From: Colius striatus
Taxonomy: Eukaryota > Chordata > Aves > Coliiformes > Coliidae
Assembly (NCBI RefSeq): GCF_028858725.1
Contig: NC_084790.1
Coordinates: 6,020,001-6,084,000, forward strand
Reading direction: 5' to 3'
Length of the DNA stretch: 64,000 nucleotides
Both the position numbers and the translations under genes were made by a program. How positions within the stretch are numbered: the first letter of the stretch is position 1; every line of letters starts with the position of its first letter. Positions 22,190-35,800 of the stretch are shown piece by piece. The notes below the pieces were generated by a model that was given only the letters and a program-made list of their open reading frames with translations, made no database searches and was not told the DNA's origin.

Positions 22190-23560
22190 GCCGCCAGCAC
22201 CCGCGAGCGGTGCGCTCGGACCGGCGGCTCGCTGCCCCGGTTGCCATGGCGGGGGTGTTCCGACCTAACCACGGAGACTGCATGGCGAGCTCCCCGCGCC
22301 CACCTCCCCCCGCCCGCACCCGCTTCCGGGCCCGAGCTGGAGATTTCTTCCCTCCGCTGCGGAAAGAGGAAACACCGGCAACGCCGTCTGGCAGCGGCTC
22401 GGACCTGCGCCGCCGCGGCCGCAGACCACGGGACCCTCCGTGACCCCCTGCGTGCCTCCCCCGGGGTGAGAGGCCGGTGTGGTGCAGGCAGAGCCCGGGC
22501 GGGTGCGGGTGCAGCCCGGTGCTGCCCAGCCCCCCCCCGCGCTGCAGGCAGGCCTGCGGGCAAGGCCGGGAGGAGCCGAACAAAAGGGATGCGGGGACCC
22601 AGCTGGGGATGAGGGGGACGCTGCACCCTGCCCGCCCTCCACGGGGAGATGCCTGCGAGAGGGGAGACACGGCTGAAACCCCCGAAACCGTGGCAGGAGC
22701 CGGGCCTGCGTTAGGCTTGGGATTTGCGGGGGGGGGGGGGGGGCGGAGTGGGGGAGCGGCGGGCAGAAAAAGGCGGGGAGCAGGAGAGCGAGGGGCGGGG
22801 GAAAGGGGGTCCCGGCGCCTGAAGGTCCCCCACGGGGCCGCGGAGGTGGCGGGGGAATGTGCTGGGCTGGGGCGGGGAGGGGCTGGAGGGACCGAGGAGG
22901 GGCACACGCGGGGCGGGGCAGCCCCGGGGAGGGCCCCGGCGCCGGGCCGGGCGGATCGCGGGATCCAAAGGGGGGGGGGCGGGAGGGGGGGGGGGGCTGA
23001 GGTCCTCCGGGGCGGGGTCACCGGGCCGCCCTCCGGTGCTGCAGGGCCCCACGGCGGGGCGGGGCCCCGGGGGCTGCGGGCCGGGCGGGCCGAGAGGGGC
23101 GGGTCGGTCGGTCACTCACCGGCGCGGAAGGCCCGTCGGGGCCGGGCCGGGGTCAGGTCAGCGCCCCCCGCCGCTCCGCCGCGGGACACGGCGGCGGCTC
23201 GCCATGCTCGGCGGCGGCGGCGCCCGCCCTGCCGGGGCCGGGACTGAGGCCGGGGCCGGGGCCGGGGCCGGAGCGTGAGCGGTGCAGCGGGCGGGCCGGG
23301 CCTGGCGCTCCCTCCGCCCGGCGGCGGCGGCGGCCCGAGGCGGAGGGGAGAGGGGCGGGGCGCCGCGCCCGGCGCGCGCACGGCCCGCCCCCGCCCCCGC
23401 GCCCGCCGCCAATGGGGAGGCGCCGTGCGGGGCGCGGCCAATGGGGAGCGGCCGCCGCCGCCGCCGAGCGGGGCCGGCACCTGGCCGGGGGGCGCCGGGG
23501 CGGGGCCTGCGGGGGCGGGGCCGCGGGCGGGGCCTGGGCCGCGACCACCCGGGGCCTGCC
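22190..23560 (-). promoter_or_regulatory. ATXN7L3: ATXN7L3 CpG-island promoter and noncoding first exon
   Basis: A 1.3-kb CpG-rich block upstream of the coding start. On the minus strand a good donor (GCCG then GTGAGTG) ends at 23120, marking a likely noncoding exon 1 that begins near 23200-23300. GC boxes and CCAAT words (CCAATGGGGAG at 23410 and 23438 on the plus strand) flank it. A G16 run at 22728-22743 lies in the following intron. Long open frames on both strands here are composition-driven. Confidence 0.65.
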
Positions 23561-23949
23561 GCAGGGACCGCTCGGGCTCCCGGTCTCGGCCCCACCGAGC
23601 CCCCCCATCCCTATGGATCCGCCTCCCTGTCCCCATGGACGCCTCATGCCTCCTCAGACCCCTCCCAGCGACGCCCAGGGGCAGCCTCACACACGGAGTG
23701 ACGCTAACGGAGCCCCTCGTCCTCGCCGCTGCGCCCAGCTCCCGCCCTTCGATCCTCGCGGGGCTCTGCGCTGTTACGGACCCACGGAAACCCCCTCCCG
23801 AGCGACACCAACCCCCACCCCCCTCCCTTGATACTCCCTGCGGACCACCCCCAGCCCCTAAAAGTGACCCCTCGGCATCACCGCAGCCGGCTCCCCGCCG
23901 CAGACCCCGCACATCCGCACCGGGGGGACAGGGGAAAACACTCCTCAGG

Positions 23950-26857
23950 CTTGGCTTTTGGTTTTTTTCCTAAAGTTTTATTTTTTTTATAGTAATGACA
24001 TGAGAACAGAAACATCATTTTTCACTTTATTATACAAAAAAAAAAAAAACCAAACAAAACCCAAAACAACGAAAAAAACCCAAAAAAACTAAAAAAAAAA
24101 AAGCAAACAACCTAAAATCCCGGCTAAACAACAACAAAAAACCCCCAAACAAACAAGCAACAACGAAAAAAAACCCAGAGGAACCGAAAGCACCCTGCTC
24201 GGCCCCACAGCCTCCAACTGGGCTTTTTTTCATTTCTTCGTCTTTTTTTTTTTCCTTTTTTTGTTTTGTTTTGTTTTTTGTGTTTTTTTGTTTTAAACCT
24301 ACAAAAACCACTCTTTAAATATTAGAAAAAAAAGATGATTTGTTTTGTTTTTGGCTTTTTTTTTTCTCTTTTTTTTTGTTTTCCTTTTTTTTTTTTCCTC
24401 TTTTTTTTTTTCCTTTTTTTTTTTTAACATAATTCACAAGAAACTTCCATCTAAAGGAGCCCGGGTTTGTGGGTTTTTTTTTTCTGTGGCAGTGCCAAAA
24501 TGCACTCAGGTTCAATTCTCTTGCAGCGCAAACGCCTGCCCCCCCCCCCGCCCCTCCCCAAATTGTTGGCGCTGTAAGAATTTTTCATTTTTATTATTAT
24601 TTTTTAATTTTTTTTTTTAACAGAAAAAAAAAACAAACAAGAAAAGTTGGGGGTGTCGTGGTTTGGGTTATTTTTTTTTTTTTGCCTTTTTTTGTTGTTT
24701 TTTGTTACTAAAAACACATCCACTAAAACACGACGGTGCTGGGTACATTCAGCAGAAAAAAAAAGGGAGGGGTTTCCCCTTGGGGGATTGGGGGGGGGGA
24801 ATCAAAAATTGGGAATGAAAGGAAAATCCCAAATGGAGGAAAGGGGGAGAGGAACGACAGAGGGACGGACAGATACGGACATGGACACCACACACACACA
24901 CACACGTGCAGAGCTGGCTGGGTTCTCTTGGGCGACCCCAGACCCAGGGGGAGGCCCGAAGGGGATTGTCCGTGCAGGGGCACTTGGGTTCACCCCACCC
25001 CTACCCCAGGATTTGGGTCAGTTTTCCCCAAATGGTGGTCTTTCTGGTCAATCTGAGGCAAGAAGCTGTGAGAGGGGGTATTACCCATCCAGCACCGAGG
25101 AAGGCCCCCTACTTGTAGCTGGGGGCAACTCAAGTTCTTTGGGGGGGGCTGGATTTGGGGTGCCTTGAGCTGCAAACCTGGGGAGAGTAGGGACCCCCCT
25201 CCCCATCCCCCTGCAGCCAGAAATGCCCCTGCAGCTTGCCCCTCTCACTTCTGCTCTCCCCAAGCTACCTGCTGTGCTGAAATTTGAGTGAAAAGAAAAA
25301 ATGGCTAAACTAAAGCCTAAAAGAGAAAAAGCCCCCCAGGCTCCTCTCCCCAGCCTGGGGAGGAGGAGCAGGTGCCCCTCCTTGGGGGCTCCCAAATCCT
25401 GTCCCCCAGACCAGCTCCTCTCCAGGGTCAGGATGCGGGAGAACAAGAAGGAACAAACCTCTTTCCCTCTAGAATGGGGGTCTGGAGGGGGTCCCCAAGT
25501 GCACCAGGTGTTTGGGGACACGCACACACACAGACACACACGGACGGACGGACACAGGAACCCTGCAGGGAGATGCCATGGGATTGCTGGTGCTCGTGTC
25601 TGCTTAAAAAAAAAACCAAAAGGCGGGGAGGGGGTGTCCCCAGACAGGCACTGCCAGCCCCCCTCCTCCCCCATGCATCCACCCCGGTCCCCACGGCCCC
25701 ATGTTCCCCCCGGAGACCCGCCAAAATTAAACCCAAACCGCAGCAATATTTACAGCATGGCCAGGGGGGGTGCAGAAGCACCCCCTCGGGGGGGCAAACT
25801 GGGGGTAACTGGGATGACAGGAGTGCTGGTCACCCCAAGGGTTTGAGGCAAAGGGAGAGGAGCAGCTTCACCAGAGATTGGGGAGAGGGGAGGGGGACAA
25901 AGAAAAAAAAATAAAATATGAATCTTTCTCATTTTATAAAAAGGAAAAAAAAAAAAAAGAGAATAAAATAAAATACAACAGCACAACAACCACCGACAAC
26001 AGCGAGGGGCTCCCAGCCCCCTGCATCCCCTTGGTCACGCACAGCAGCCGGGTGCCCCCCGGCCCGGCACTCACACTCACACCTCCCCCCATTGCCCCCA
26101 GCCCCGGGCGGTCACGGTGCGTGGTCGGCGCTCCCAAGGGCCGTGGGTGCCGAGGTCCCGCTGAGCTCCTGATGGGGGGGTGGGGGGGCACCCCCAGCAC
26201 GCCGGGGGGGGAAGGGGGGAAGCGCAGAGCTGGGGGGGTGCGCAGACAGGGGATGGGGGGAGCAGAGACATCGTCCCAACGGCTGAGTCCTGAGCAGCTC
26301 GGCTCGTGCTCTGTGCCCGCGGCGCGGGGCGGGACGGGGGGCTGTGCAGGGCAGGGGGTGCACGGGGGGGTGAGGGGGGGGGGTTGCTTTTTTTTTTTTT
26401 CTATTTATGTTTTTCTTAATAAAAAAAGGAGGGTTTTTTTTTTTTCCTGTGTGTTTTTGTCTTCTTTCTATAAAGTCCGGAGCTGGTAACGAGGGTGTGA
26501 AGGGGTTGAGGATGGGGTGACCCTCCCAAAATAACATCTCACCGAAATAAAAACCTCTTCCCCTCCCTCGGTAAGGGGAGAAGGAAGGGAGCTGTGAGGG
26601 ATCGGGGGGGGCTCACCCCCTCCTCTCCCCCCAGCCCAGATGGTAGCAACCCCCAGCTTCCCCTCTCCATAGTGTGAGCTCGGTGGAGGGGTGTCTCCAA
26701 CCCCTGCTCCCCAGGCTGGGGGGGTCCCACAGGGGGCTGTAGCTCACGAGGGGGAAGGGGCAGGAGGAAGAGGAGGAAGGACTTCTGTGGGGCTGGAGGG
26801 CAGGAACTTGGGACCAAAACTGAAAAACCAAACGATGTTACTAAGAGCTTGGCCGGA
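23950..26857 (-). other. UBTF: UBTF 3' UTR with A/T-rich distal part
   Basis: Runs from the UBTF stop at 26858 to two minus-strand AATAAA signals (plus-strand TTTATT at 24026-24031 and 23977-23982). Human UBTF also has a long 3' UTR. The last 700 bases contain long homopolymer-rich tracts: A-rich on the plus strand at 24034-24175, then T-rich at 24225-24720. A CA microsatellite lies at about 24890-24906 and an ACAC/GGAC one at about 25520-25555. No coding exon seen. Confidence 0.7.
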
Positions 26858-29800
26858 TCAGTTGGAGTCGGAGTCAGAGGAGTCCCCCGAGGAGGAGGAA
26901 GAACTGCTGCTGCCCTCTGAGTCGTTGTCATCCTCATCCTCATCATCCTCATCCTCGTCATCCTCATCGTTCTGGAGAGGGGGACATGGCACAGAGGACA
27001 GGGGGAGGAAGGTTAGTGGTAGGGTGGGGGGACTCTGTCTGCCGTCCGTCATTGCCCCCTTGCCCCCTGCTCGCCCTCCCCACTGCAGCTGGGGGGGTCC
27101 CGCCACTACCACCCCGGGGTGGGTGGGAAATGGAGGAGGGATGGTGGGGCATGAGTGAGATTGCAAAGGCTCAGCTCGGGGCTGCCGGGAAGCGGGGGGA
27201 GCGTGCTGGAGCAGCGCGCAGGGGTCCTACCCTCACCTTTGCCACTGCCTCGCTACACGATCCGAGGGAGGGTCCCTGACCCGCCTCGTGCCTCAGTTTC
27301 CCCCCTCTAAAGCCAGGGAAGGAAGAGGCGTGAGCTGAGACCAGCGAGGGGGTCGAAACACCTCACCTGTCCGGTGGCGAGCACAAGGCACGGACACGGT
27401 TTCTGGCCCCAGCGCCATCCAGCATACTCTGATTTCAGTTGCACCGGTGTAAAGCCTTGACTCTGGTGACTTACTCGGCATTCACACTGGCGCAAATGGA
27501 GCCGAGACCAGACTCAGTATCTCCACCAGGAAAAAGACAGGAGATTTTTTTCTCTGCTCACTGGGGGCTCTGCACAACCCACACCTCTACGGCCCGAGGC
27601 TGCTCCCTAACTATGCGCCGCGGCTGCTCCTCGCACCTCCCCGGGGAAGCCGGGCAAGGGGAGGGGAATCCCGTTCCCCATCACTTCCCCATGTCCCCCC
27701 ACTTCCCGGGGGCTCCTGTGCCACAGTCCTATCTGAGTCCAGGGGCGGAAGCCCCCCAGCCCCAGAGGAGGGTCCCGGGGGTAAGAGCAGTACAGGAGCG
27801 GAGCGAGGCCGGGGCCGGCCCCGCTGCCCTCCCCGCAGCACGCCCCACAGCCTCACCTCATCCCCATCCTCGCTCTCCTCCTCACTGCTGGACTCCGAGG
27901 AGTCGCCGCCTTCCTCTGATGAGTCGCCGTTGTCATCATCATCGTCCTCATCTTCATCATCATCTTCCTCCTCCTCTTCCTCCTCGTCATCATCCTCTGA
28001 CTCCTGTGAGGCGGGAGGCGATTGGTCATGGGTCGGTGCCCCAGGACATCAGCACCCATGGCCATCAGCCTTTATGTTCCTCCATCCACCAAGCAGGATC
28101 GGGTGGCTCCTACCCCACACCCTGCCTGGGAGCCTCTCCTGGAGGCTCTCTGTGTTACACACAGCTCCTGGAGTGGCTGCAGGGGGATGTCATAGACCAC
28201 AGGGGCACAAAACGAGACTTGGGTGGGTTCTGAGCACAGATTTGGGGAGGACCCTTAGTTTGTTGCCTCAAGGGAAAGGGCTGGCAGCAGAAAGCACCAT
28301 GGATGTCTTGAGCAAGAGGTCTGGACAGCCTCTCCAGGAAGGAGGGTGCAGGGTGTCTCCAGTGCAGAGCACAGCTGTCATGCACTCACCGACTTGGACT
28401 GCATCGTTGGCTTCATCTTGGGGTTGGGGCCCCGGATCTTCCCTATGCTCTTGCGTTTCTGCAGGGCAGGGGGGGAGCAAAACAAAACCATTCAGAGTTG
28501 CAGGGCTCAGTCTCAGCTACTCCCCCGTGCCCAGCACAAAGAGAACCTCATCACTGAGCTGCTACAGGCCTGAGTCCCTTCGAGGGGCTCTCCTGAGCTT
28601 GTCTCATCTACGGCACAGCCTGACCCCTCCCAGGGCTGACCGCAGCCCAGCCCCAAGCCCTCACATCTCCCCCACAGTGCTGCTGGCTGGATACTCACGT
28701 TGGAAGTGTGTTCCTTGTAGGCAGCTCGCTCCTGGGGCGAGAGGCTCTGCGGAGGCAGGGGAGACAGTCAGGGTGCAGGGAGGCACAGAGTGGGGTGGGA
28801 TGGGGTGGGGAAGGACTCAGCATGGGGCACATCCCACACATGTATTTTTTTCTTTGGAGGCCTTTTAAGTTATAAAATGCCAAAACGGGGTCTAGGGATG
28901 GTGGCTCCCAGCAGAAGGCTGTGAGCAAAGACCACGTCAAGCATCCCCAGGAACAACCGACCTCAGTCCCACCTCACCATCGGGACCCGGTGCTCACCTT
29001 AAGCCAGATTTCAAGGTGCACCTTGTACTGTTTCTGCTGCTCCTCTGCCAGCTTTTTGTAGTGGTCCTTCTGGCCCTGGGAGATGCGCTGCCAGCGGCTG
29101 CCGATCTCCACCATCCGCTCCTTCAGCGGGAGGTGGTTCAGCTCCCCATTCGACAGCAGCTCCTGGGAGAACTTCTGGTAACCGTTCCTGCAGGGGGAGT
29201 GGGGCACAGGGACCGGATCAGATGGCAAGCACAGAGAAGGGAGGCGTCCACAGGCAGCCTGAACTAACTACCGTCTATCCCCACCACGGGGCTAAGCACC
29301 TCAAGGCTGCTCCAGGCTCCTTTGCATCAGCCCACTTGCCTAGCCAGAGCCAACTTTCCAGGCCTCAGGTACTCACATGGGGGGTTTCTTTGGCTCTCCC
29401 TGGAACTTCATTTTCTTTGAGGAGTTGGTGGAGCACGGAGGGGCCCGCATCTCACTCAGCTCCCTCTGAGCCAGGGGAGAAAGAAGGGTCAGGGAGACAG
29501 GGGCAGCACTGGCTGTGGGGGTGCAGGGAGGGGCAGGAAGGAGCAGGGACCCACCTCGTATCGCTTCTGATCCTCCGCCGCTTTCTTGATCCACATCAGC
29601 TTCTCCTTCTTCTCCATGTTGTTCCAGGTGGCCTCCATGGCCTTCAGGGCCTTGCCCCGGTCATTCTGCAGCAGAGATCCCCATGCCAAGTCAGATGCAC
29701 TCAAGGTGCTCAGGACACCGAGGTGCTACCAACCTGGCTTTGCCACAGATCATGGGGGACCCGCTCCCTTGCCATGACCCTTGACCCCCACACTGCTCCC

Positions 29801-32800
29801 AGCCCCAAACTGCTGCCTTGGGTGTGAAAGCAGAGGAGAAGGTACAAAGCAATACCTAAGGGTGAAAGTGATGATCCCACTTCCAGCTCCTTTCCCAGCT
29901 CACTCCTCACCTTGAAACGAGCCAGGTAGTCTCCAATGACACTCTGTTGCCAGATCTCCTCGGCTGTCTTGGGAGACTCGGGCAGCTTCCCACGTTCCTC
30001 TTTATCCGAGCCATGTTTCTTCTCCGACTGCGCCTTCATTGCTGCCTCTCGTGCTTTGTACTTGGCCTGCCCCGGGTGCACAGCAGGGGTGAGGGAGCAG
30101 CAGGGCTGCCTGGCCACAAGCCTCCAGCCACCAAGCACTAGGTGAGCAGGTAGCAGGCTGCTGCAGCTTCCCCTAGTGCTGTCCTCACAGCACCCTGCAC
30201 ACCCACGCCTTGGGACATCCCCCCCACCAGCCAGGAACACCATCAAGCCTTTAAAATGAGGCTCGAGACTCTCCAAGAGTTCTTAAGCTGCTGGGTTTTC
30301 ACCCACCAGGTCACGAGAGGGAGTGGGCACAGCACCTGGGTGATGGCTCACTGGAGCTGTCTCGCTCTTGGGGAACACTGTTCCTCAGCTGCAGTGCCCG
30401 AGGGTGAGCGAAGCCCTTGGCAGCAGCAGGGCAAGGACAGGCTGCGTCCCCCGGGCTGCTGGAGACGCCCAAGGGAGCAGCAGAAAAGGGGATGGAGGAG
30501 AAGGGTTGGGGATGGTACAAACCTTCTTCTTCTCGGAGAGGTCATTCCACATGCGGGCCAGGAGCCGGGTCAGCTCGCTCTCCGACAGCTCTGGCCGCTC
30601 CTCCTGCAGCTGCTTCCGCTTCTCTTCCGAGAAGATGAACATGGCAGAGATGGGCCGTTTGGGCTTCTCTGAGCTGGCCTGTGGGAGGGACAAGGGGCCA
30701 TGGGTGGGGGCAAGCCCACAGAGGGACCTGCCTTGCTCTAGTAGCCTCCAGCCTCAGGAACATGTTGAAATAACCAAGGAATCCTGAGATGCCAGCAACC
30801 CCACCCCACGTCTCTGGCACGTGCTGCCCCATCTGTCCAGTCGCTGCTCTCACCTTGCCAGTCTCTGGTGAGGATTTTTTGGATGCAGGACTTGTTGCCC
30901 CTTTCCGGTTGCTGCCCAGCATCTTCTCCTCACCCAGCACCCGCTGCTGCTCCTCCTCAGGCAGGCTCTGGGTGGCACAGGAGGACAGACACGGTTAGAC
31001 AGCCCACTGCTAACAAGCCTTTGATGCAATTGGGGAACAGGGATGCTGGAGATGGAAAACTAACACCCTCAGTTGTCCTGATACAAAAGCCACCCCAGCC
31101 AGGGGCAACATCAAGCACCGCAAGCCTGAGGGTGCAGCCTGGAGGTCCCCATGCCTGTCTCACTCTCTTCTTCCCCAGCTCAGTCTCATCTGCTTCCTCT
31201 CCGCACAGGCAGGGAGGGCAGGTGCCCGGATCCGGGCACACCCCTGGGCTTTCCACCCTCTGCCCCTGTAGACGCAGCCAGAGCCACGTCACGTCCGCCT
31301 GGGGAGCGAGCGCGATGCCAGGGTGGCCTCGGCGTGACGCCGGCCGGGGGGGCTCTGGTGCAGCAGCTGCTGCCTACACCGCGGGAAGGAAGCGAGAAAC
31401 TCGCTCCTCTGGCAACAGCCCTTGCCCCCAACTTCCCCTCCTGCCTGTGGGGCCCGTCCCCGCCTCCCAGTGCTCAACTGGAAGACGCTGGGTCAGGCGC
31501 TAGGGCAGCTGGGGAAGGGTCGAGACTGTATGCAAACATTTCTGCACAGTGCTCACTGCTGGGTTCAGCCATGTTTTGGAAGGAGCAGGAGAGGGCAGTA
31601 TCAGTATGGCGCCCATTTAACCCATCCTGGCTCCTGGGCAGGGCTCCCTCCCTGTGTTCAGGGTCTCCAGCACCCAGTGGCCGAGGCACCCACACATCAC
31701 TCACCTCCAGGAAGCGGAGGAGCTCAATCTCGTAGTCTTTCTTTTTCTGGAGGGAGATGAAGCCGTGTGGTTACACAGAGACCCCCTATCCCATCATCCC
31801 TGCGTCATGCAGTCCCCAGCCTGGCCTCAGCTCCACCCCAGCAACAGCATCTTTCCCCTGGACCATCTGCTGGTCCCACAAACACAGACCAAGGGAGGTG
31901 ATCAGTGACCTCAGTGGGGATTCACAGTCAAGATGACAAGAACAGACAATGAGGAAGAGTGAGAGGCTCACTTCCAGTGAGCTTTGTAGCCCAAGTTCTC
32001 CCCTTCTGCTGCTCCCTCCCCGAACAGCAACTGATGCCCGTCTGTCTGTCCACCCATCTGTCCATCCTCTGCCACTCACTTGGTCACACTTTTTGTGGTA
32101 TGCATCCTTTTCCTTCTGGGAGAGCAGCTTCCACTGTTGGCTGCACAGCACCATTCGCTCGGTGCTGGGCACATCTTTCATGTTGGCCATCAGCTCTGCA
32201 CAGTACAGGGAGTAGCTATTCCTGCAACCAACAGAAGGACCCAGGATCAGGGACAACCTGCCCCACTCACATTCCCCCTGTGGGCACTGGCTGGGTGCAA
32301 AGAACCCTCCCAAAACCCTCCAGCTGCCCAGCTGTGCCAGAGGTGTCTGCCTTTAAGGGAAGCCAGGACTTGGGTTACTTCCTAACCCTGAGCACATAGC
32401 ACCACCAACCTTGCTCAGATTCTCTGCACATGAATCAAGGTTCAAGGACCACCTCAATGAGGTCATCAACAGCCCATGCACACAGTCTCAGAAACGACTG
32501 GGTAGGGTCTCTCAAAGCCACGCAGAGCCCCAGCTTCCTCATCAGCACGAGCCAGCACCCACTCAAGGTGGCCAAGGGCCTGAAGTGACAGCTCAGAGAG
32601 GGACACAGCCCTGGCAGGACTCACGGAGGTGGCTTCGTGGGTCGTCCATCAAACTTGTCCTTGAGCTGGCGCTCAGCCTTGGTGAGGGTGGAGCGGGTGA
32701 TGCCCTCCTCGCTGATGTTCAGCTCGGGGTGCTTCTGGATGTAGTCACGCATGATCTCCTACACAGGACACAGAGCCGTCAGGAGAGGGGCTCCAATCCC

Positions 32801-35800
32801 CGCCTGGCTGGGGGCCGGAGGAGGAGGAAAGAGAAGCCAACCATTGCCCTAATCATCTCCTGAGGGGCACTTCTCCCTTCCCCAAACATCACTGGAGGAG
32901 GCAGAGCTCAGACTCACTAGGGACCTACTGGGATCTGGCTGAACCCCGACGCTGGCTACGGGGTGAGGCTCTGTAGCTGCCAGTGGCTGTGGCCTGGAGG
33001 CAGAGTGGCTCGGAGTGAATGCAGGGACGAGTGTGGAGGGGAACGGGTGAGGCTGCTCCCTACCTCGTACTCCTTCCGCTGTTCCAGGGCCTTATGAATC
33101 CATTTCAGCCTCTTTTTATCCGAGAGTTGAGACCACTGCTTGCCCAGCGACTCTTTCACCTCCTTCGTGGTGGCCTGAAAACCCAAAGCCAGAGGTGAGG
33201 GCAGAGGGGTAAAATCCAAAAATAGAAGAGGAAAATTTAAAAATTTTAAAAAAAAAAAATCCTTTTAAAAAAGGGCAAAACCAGCGTGGCCCAAGGCTGT
33301 GTGCTGGTGGCCCCCGGCTCGGGGCCGAGGCGAGGCTGCGAGCGGCCGGGAAAGGGGCTGCGTGTGGGTGTGGGGCATGGCCGGAGGTGGAGGTCTGTGC
33401 TGGCAATCCTTCCTGCCCTGACTCAGGCTGTGGTCACCCCTTCGACTGCAGGCAAAAACTGGGGTCTGTAACACCCTGAGCCTCTTCCAAATGTACAGAG
33501 CCCCTTCTTACCTCCGTCCAGGCTGCTGGGAGCTTCTAAGCGGTGTCTTCCATCCCGTCCCCACCCCTAAAATGCTTCTCTCATTTCCCCCTCCTCTCCC
33601 CCCACCAGCGGGGCACAGGACCCCTCCACACTCATGCTCACACGCACTCCCACCCACCGTACTCACATCTGGACGCACTTTCAAGTAGATCTTCTTCTCG
33701 TGGTTGTACCACAGCTGCTGGGGGGTCTTGGGCTTTTCGGGGACGTCGGATTTCTTGGCGTTCTGGATGAGATCCGGGTGATCTTCCCTTTACCCAGCGG
33801 GGAGGCAGGGGAGGGAGAGTGTTATGGAGGTTGCAGGTGGAAGGAGAGCACCCTCCAAACCTTCCCACTCGAAGGTAACTGACACACTGCAGGGCTAGAT
33901 ACTGGGGGGATCCCCACAAAGAGCAGGAGGCTTTTGGGAGAGATTGGGGTCTGCCCCTCCCGAGGGAGCATCAGCTACAAGCATCCCCTTTAACACGCCA
34001 GGCTGGGCTGCAGCTCTGGAGCAGCGGCAGGTCGAGAACGCCAGGATGTGCCTGGGACACAGCGACCACGTTCAAAGGGAAGGGCTGGAGGGAAGGGAGC
34101 AGTCACTTCAGCTTCTAACAGTACTGGTGGCAGGGCTCCTGCCCTTCCCTCCCACACCCTAACCCCCACAGCGTGGCTGGTGCCCCGCTCTCTGCCTCTC
34201 GCCAGCTCTCCCAGTTGGAGGGCTGCTCTCAGCCTCCTGTTCCTTGCTCTTTTTTTTTTCCAGCATCCCCTCTTCTGTTCTGCCTTCAAGCTGCAGCACC
34301 TATCAAGGCGTCCTCTGTGAGCTACAGGCAGGAGGGGAGGCTGGGTCTGTCTGGAGGGGCCCAGGGAAAGGCAGAGGGGCTGCCTGCTCACCTGAACCTT
34401 GCCAGGTTCCTCTCAAACTCCTGCTTCTCTCGCTGGAAGTCCTGGATGTATTTCATCTGGGGACACAAAGCCACCAGGGAGGTGGAGAGGGACGTCAGCA
34501 CTGGGGAATGGGCAGGCAGATACGTCTGTCAACCCTGCTAGCTGGGCACACCACCACCCCCAAACGGACTTGAGGGCTCTCCAGCCCATCAGGCTGGTCC
34601 CACAGCTCCCAGATAAAGGTTTCCAGACTACCCAGGGATTCAGAGGCAGGATCTCCCCATCTCCCTGCACTACGCAGCCCTGTCCAAGAGGGCACAGTAA
34701 GGCTTTGTGCCCTGGACCTTTCCTGACAGTGGTAAATCCACCCAGACTGAGAGTTGGGGCACCCAAAACACCTCCTCAGGCTCTGGCTAAGCCTAAAGCC
34801 ACCCCCAGAGCTGGAGATGAGACAGGCGGCATCACCTGTGGCTCAGAGCAGAGGCTGCCCCTCTGCCCCTCATGCAGCCAGGGTGACCACGGCAGGGCAT
34901 GGGATTTAACCCCAGTGCTCAGCACTGATCCACCCAACAGCAAAGTCACCATCCAGGTCTGTCTGGAAGAGACAGTTGGATGGACAGACCCAGCCAGCCT
35001 CCACCCCACAGAGCCTGGGAAGCAGGACACGAAAAGCAAAGGAAGTCTTACTGGTCTGACGGGACTGAACAAGCTTCTCCCATCAAGAATCAGATTAAAC
35101 CCTCACCAGAGGGAGGCTGGGCTCTGCTGGATTTACTGGGAGAGCTGGGTAGGCAGAGCCCAGCACACAGAGGCACACAAGTGGGAAGGGCCTTGCTGAC
35201 TCCCCCCACTGTACCTTTTTCTTCTCAGGAAGCTCCTTGTACTTCTTGGACAGGATCTTGGTGAGATCCAGGTTGCTCATTTCAGGGTGTAGCTTGGCAT
35301 ATTTGGCCCGCTTCTCCATGAAGAAGCGGAAATAGGGAGTCAGGGGCTTCTTGGGGAAGTCGGGGTGTTTCTGGGGAGACAGCAGAGCAGCAGATGCTGA
35401 GTGTGGAGACAGTGGCACTGCAAGTGGGCACAGCTGAACCTTGCTGGTTTCCAGCACCCCCACTACCAGAGGACGCCTGTCTCCATCCAGCCCTGCTGTG
35501 ATCCAGCCCCCTGACATGCAAACACATCAGTTTTACAGGCAAGGTGAAAAAATAAATGCTGGAAACAGGGGCTCTTTTCCCAAAGAGTTAGAATATCCCA
35601 GTGCTGGGTATCTGGGGAGCAGTCTCCAGCCATCCAGAGCTGTTGGCACAGAGCAGCTGTGCTGCAAGAGGGGAAACTGAGGCAGGAGGCAGGGACAGGA
35701 CCCCCCTCCTGGGGACAGGTGCTGACAGAGCATCAGCTGCCCTGGGGCCACCCAGCTGAACACAGCACCCCACTTGACCCAGAAGGCCAGGAATAGGATG

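Noticed and set aside
22158-23912. Several 200-290-residue open frames around the ATXN7L3 promoter
   Set aside because: Composition-driven, mirrored on both strands, no splice or domain support.
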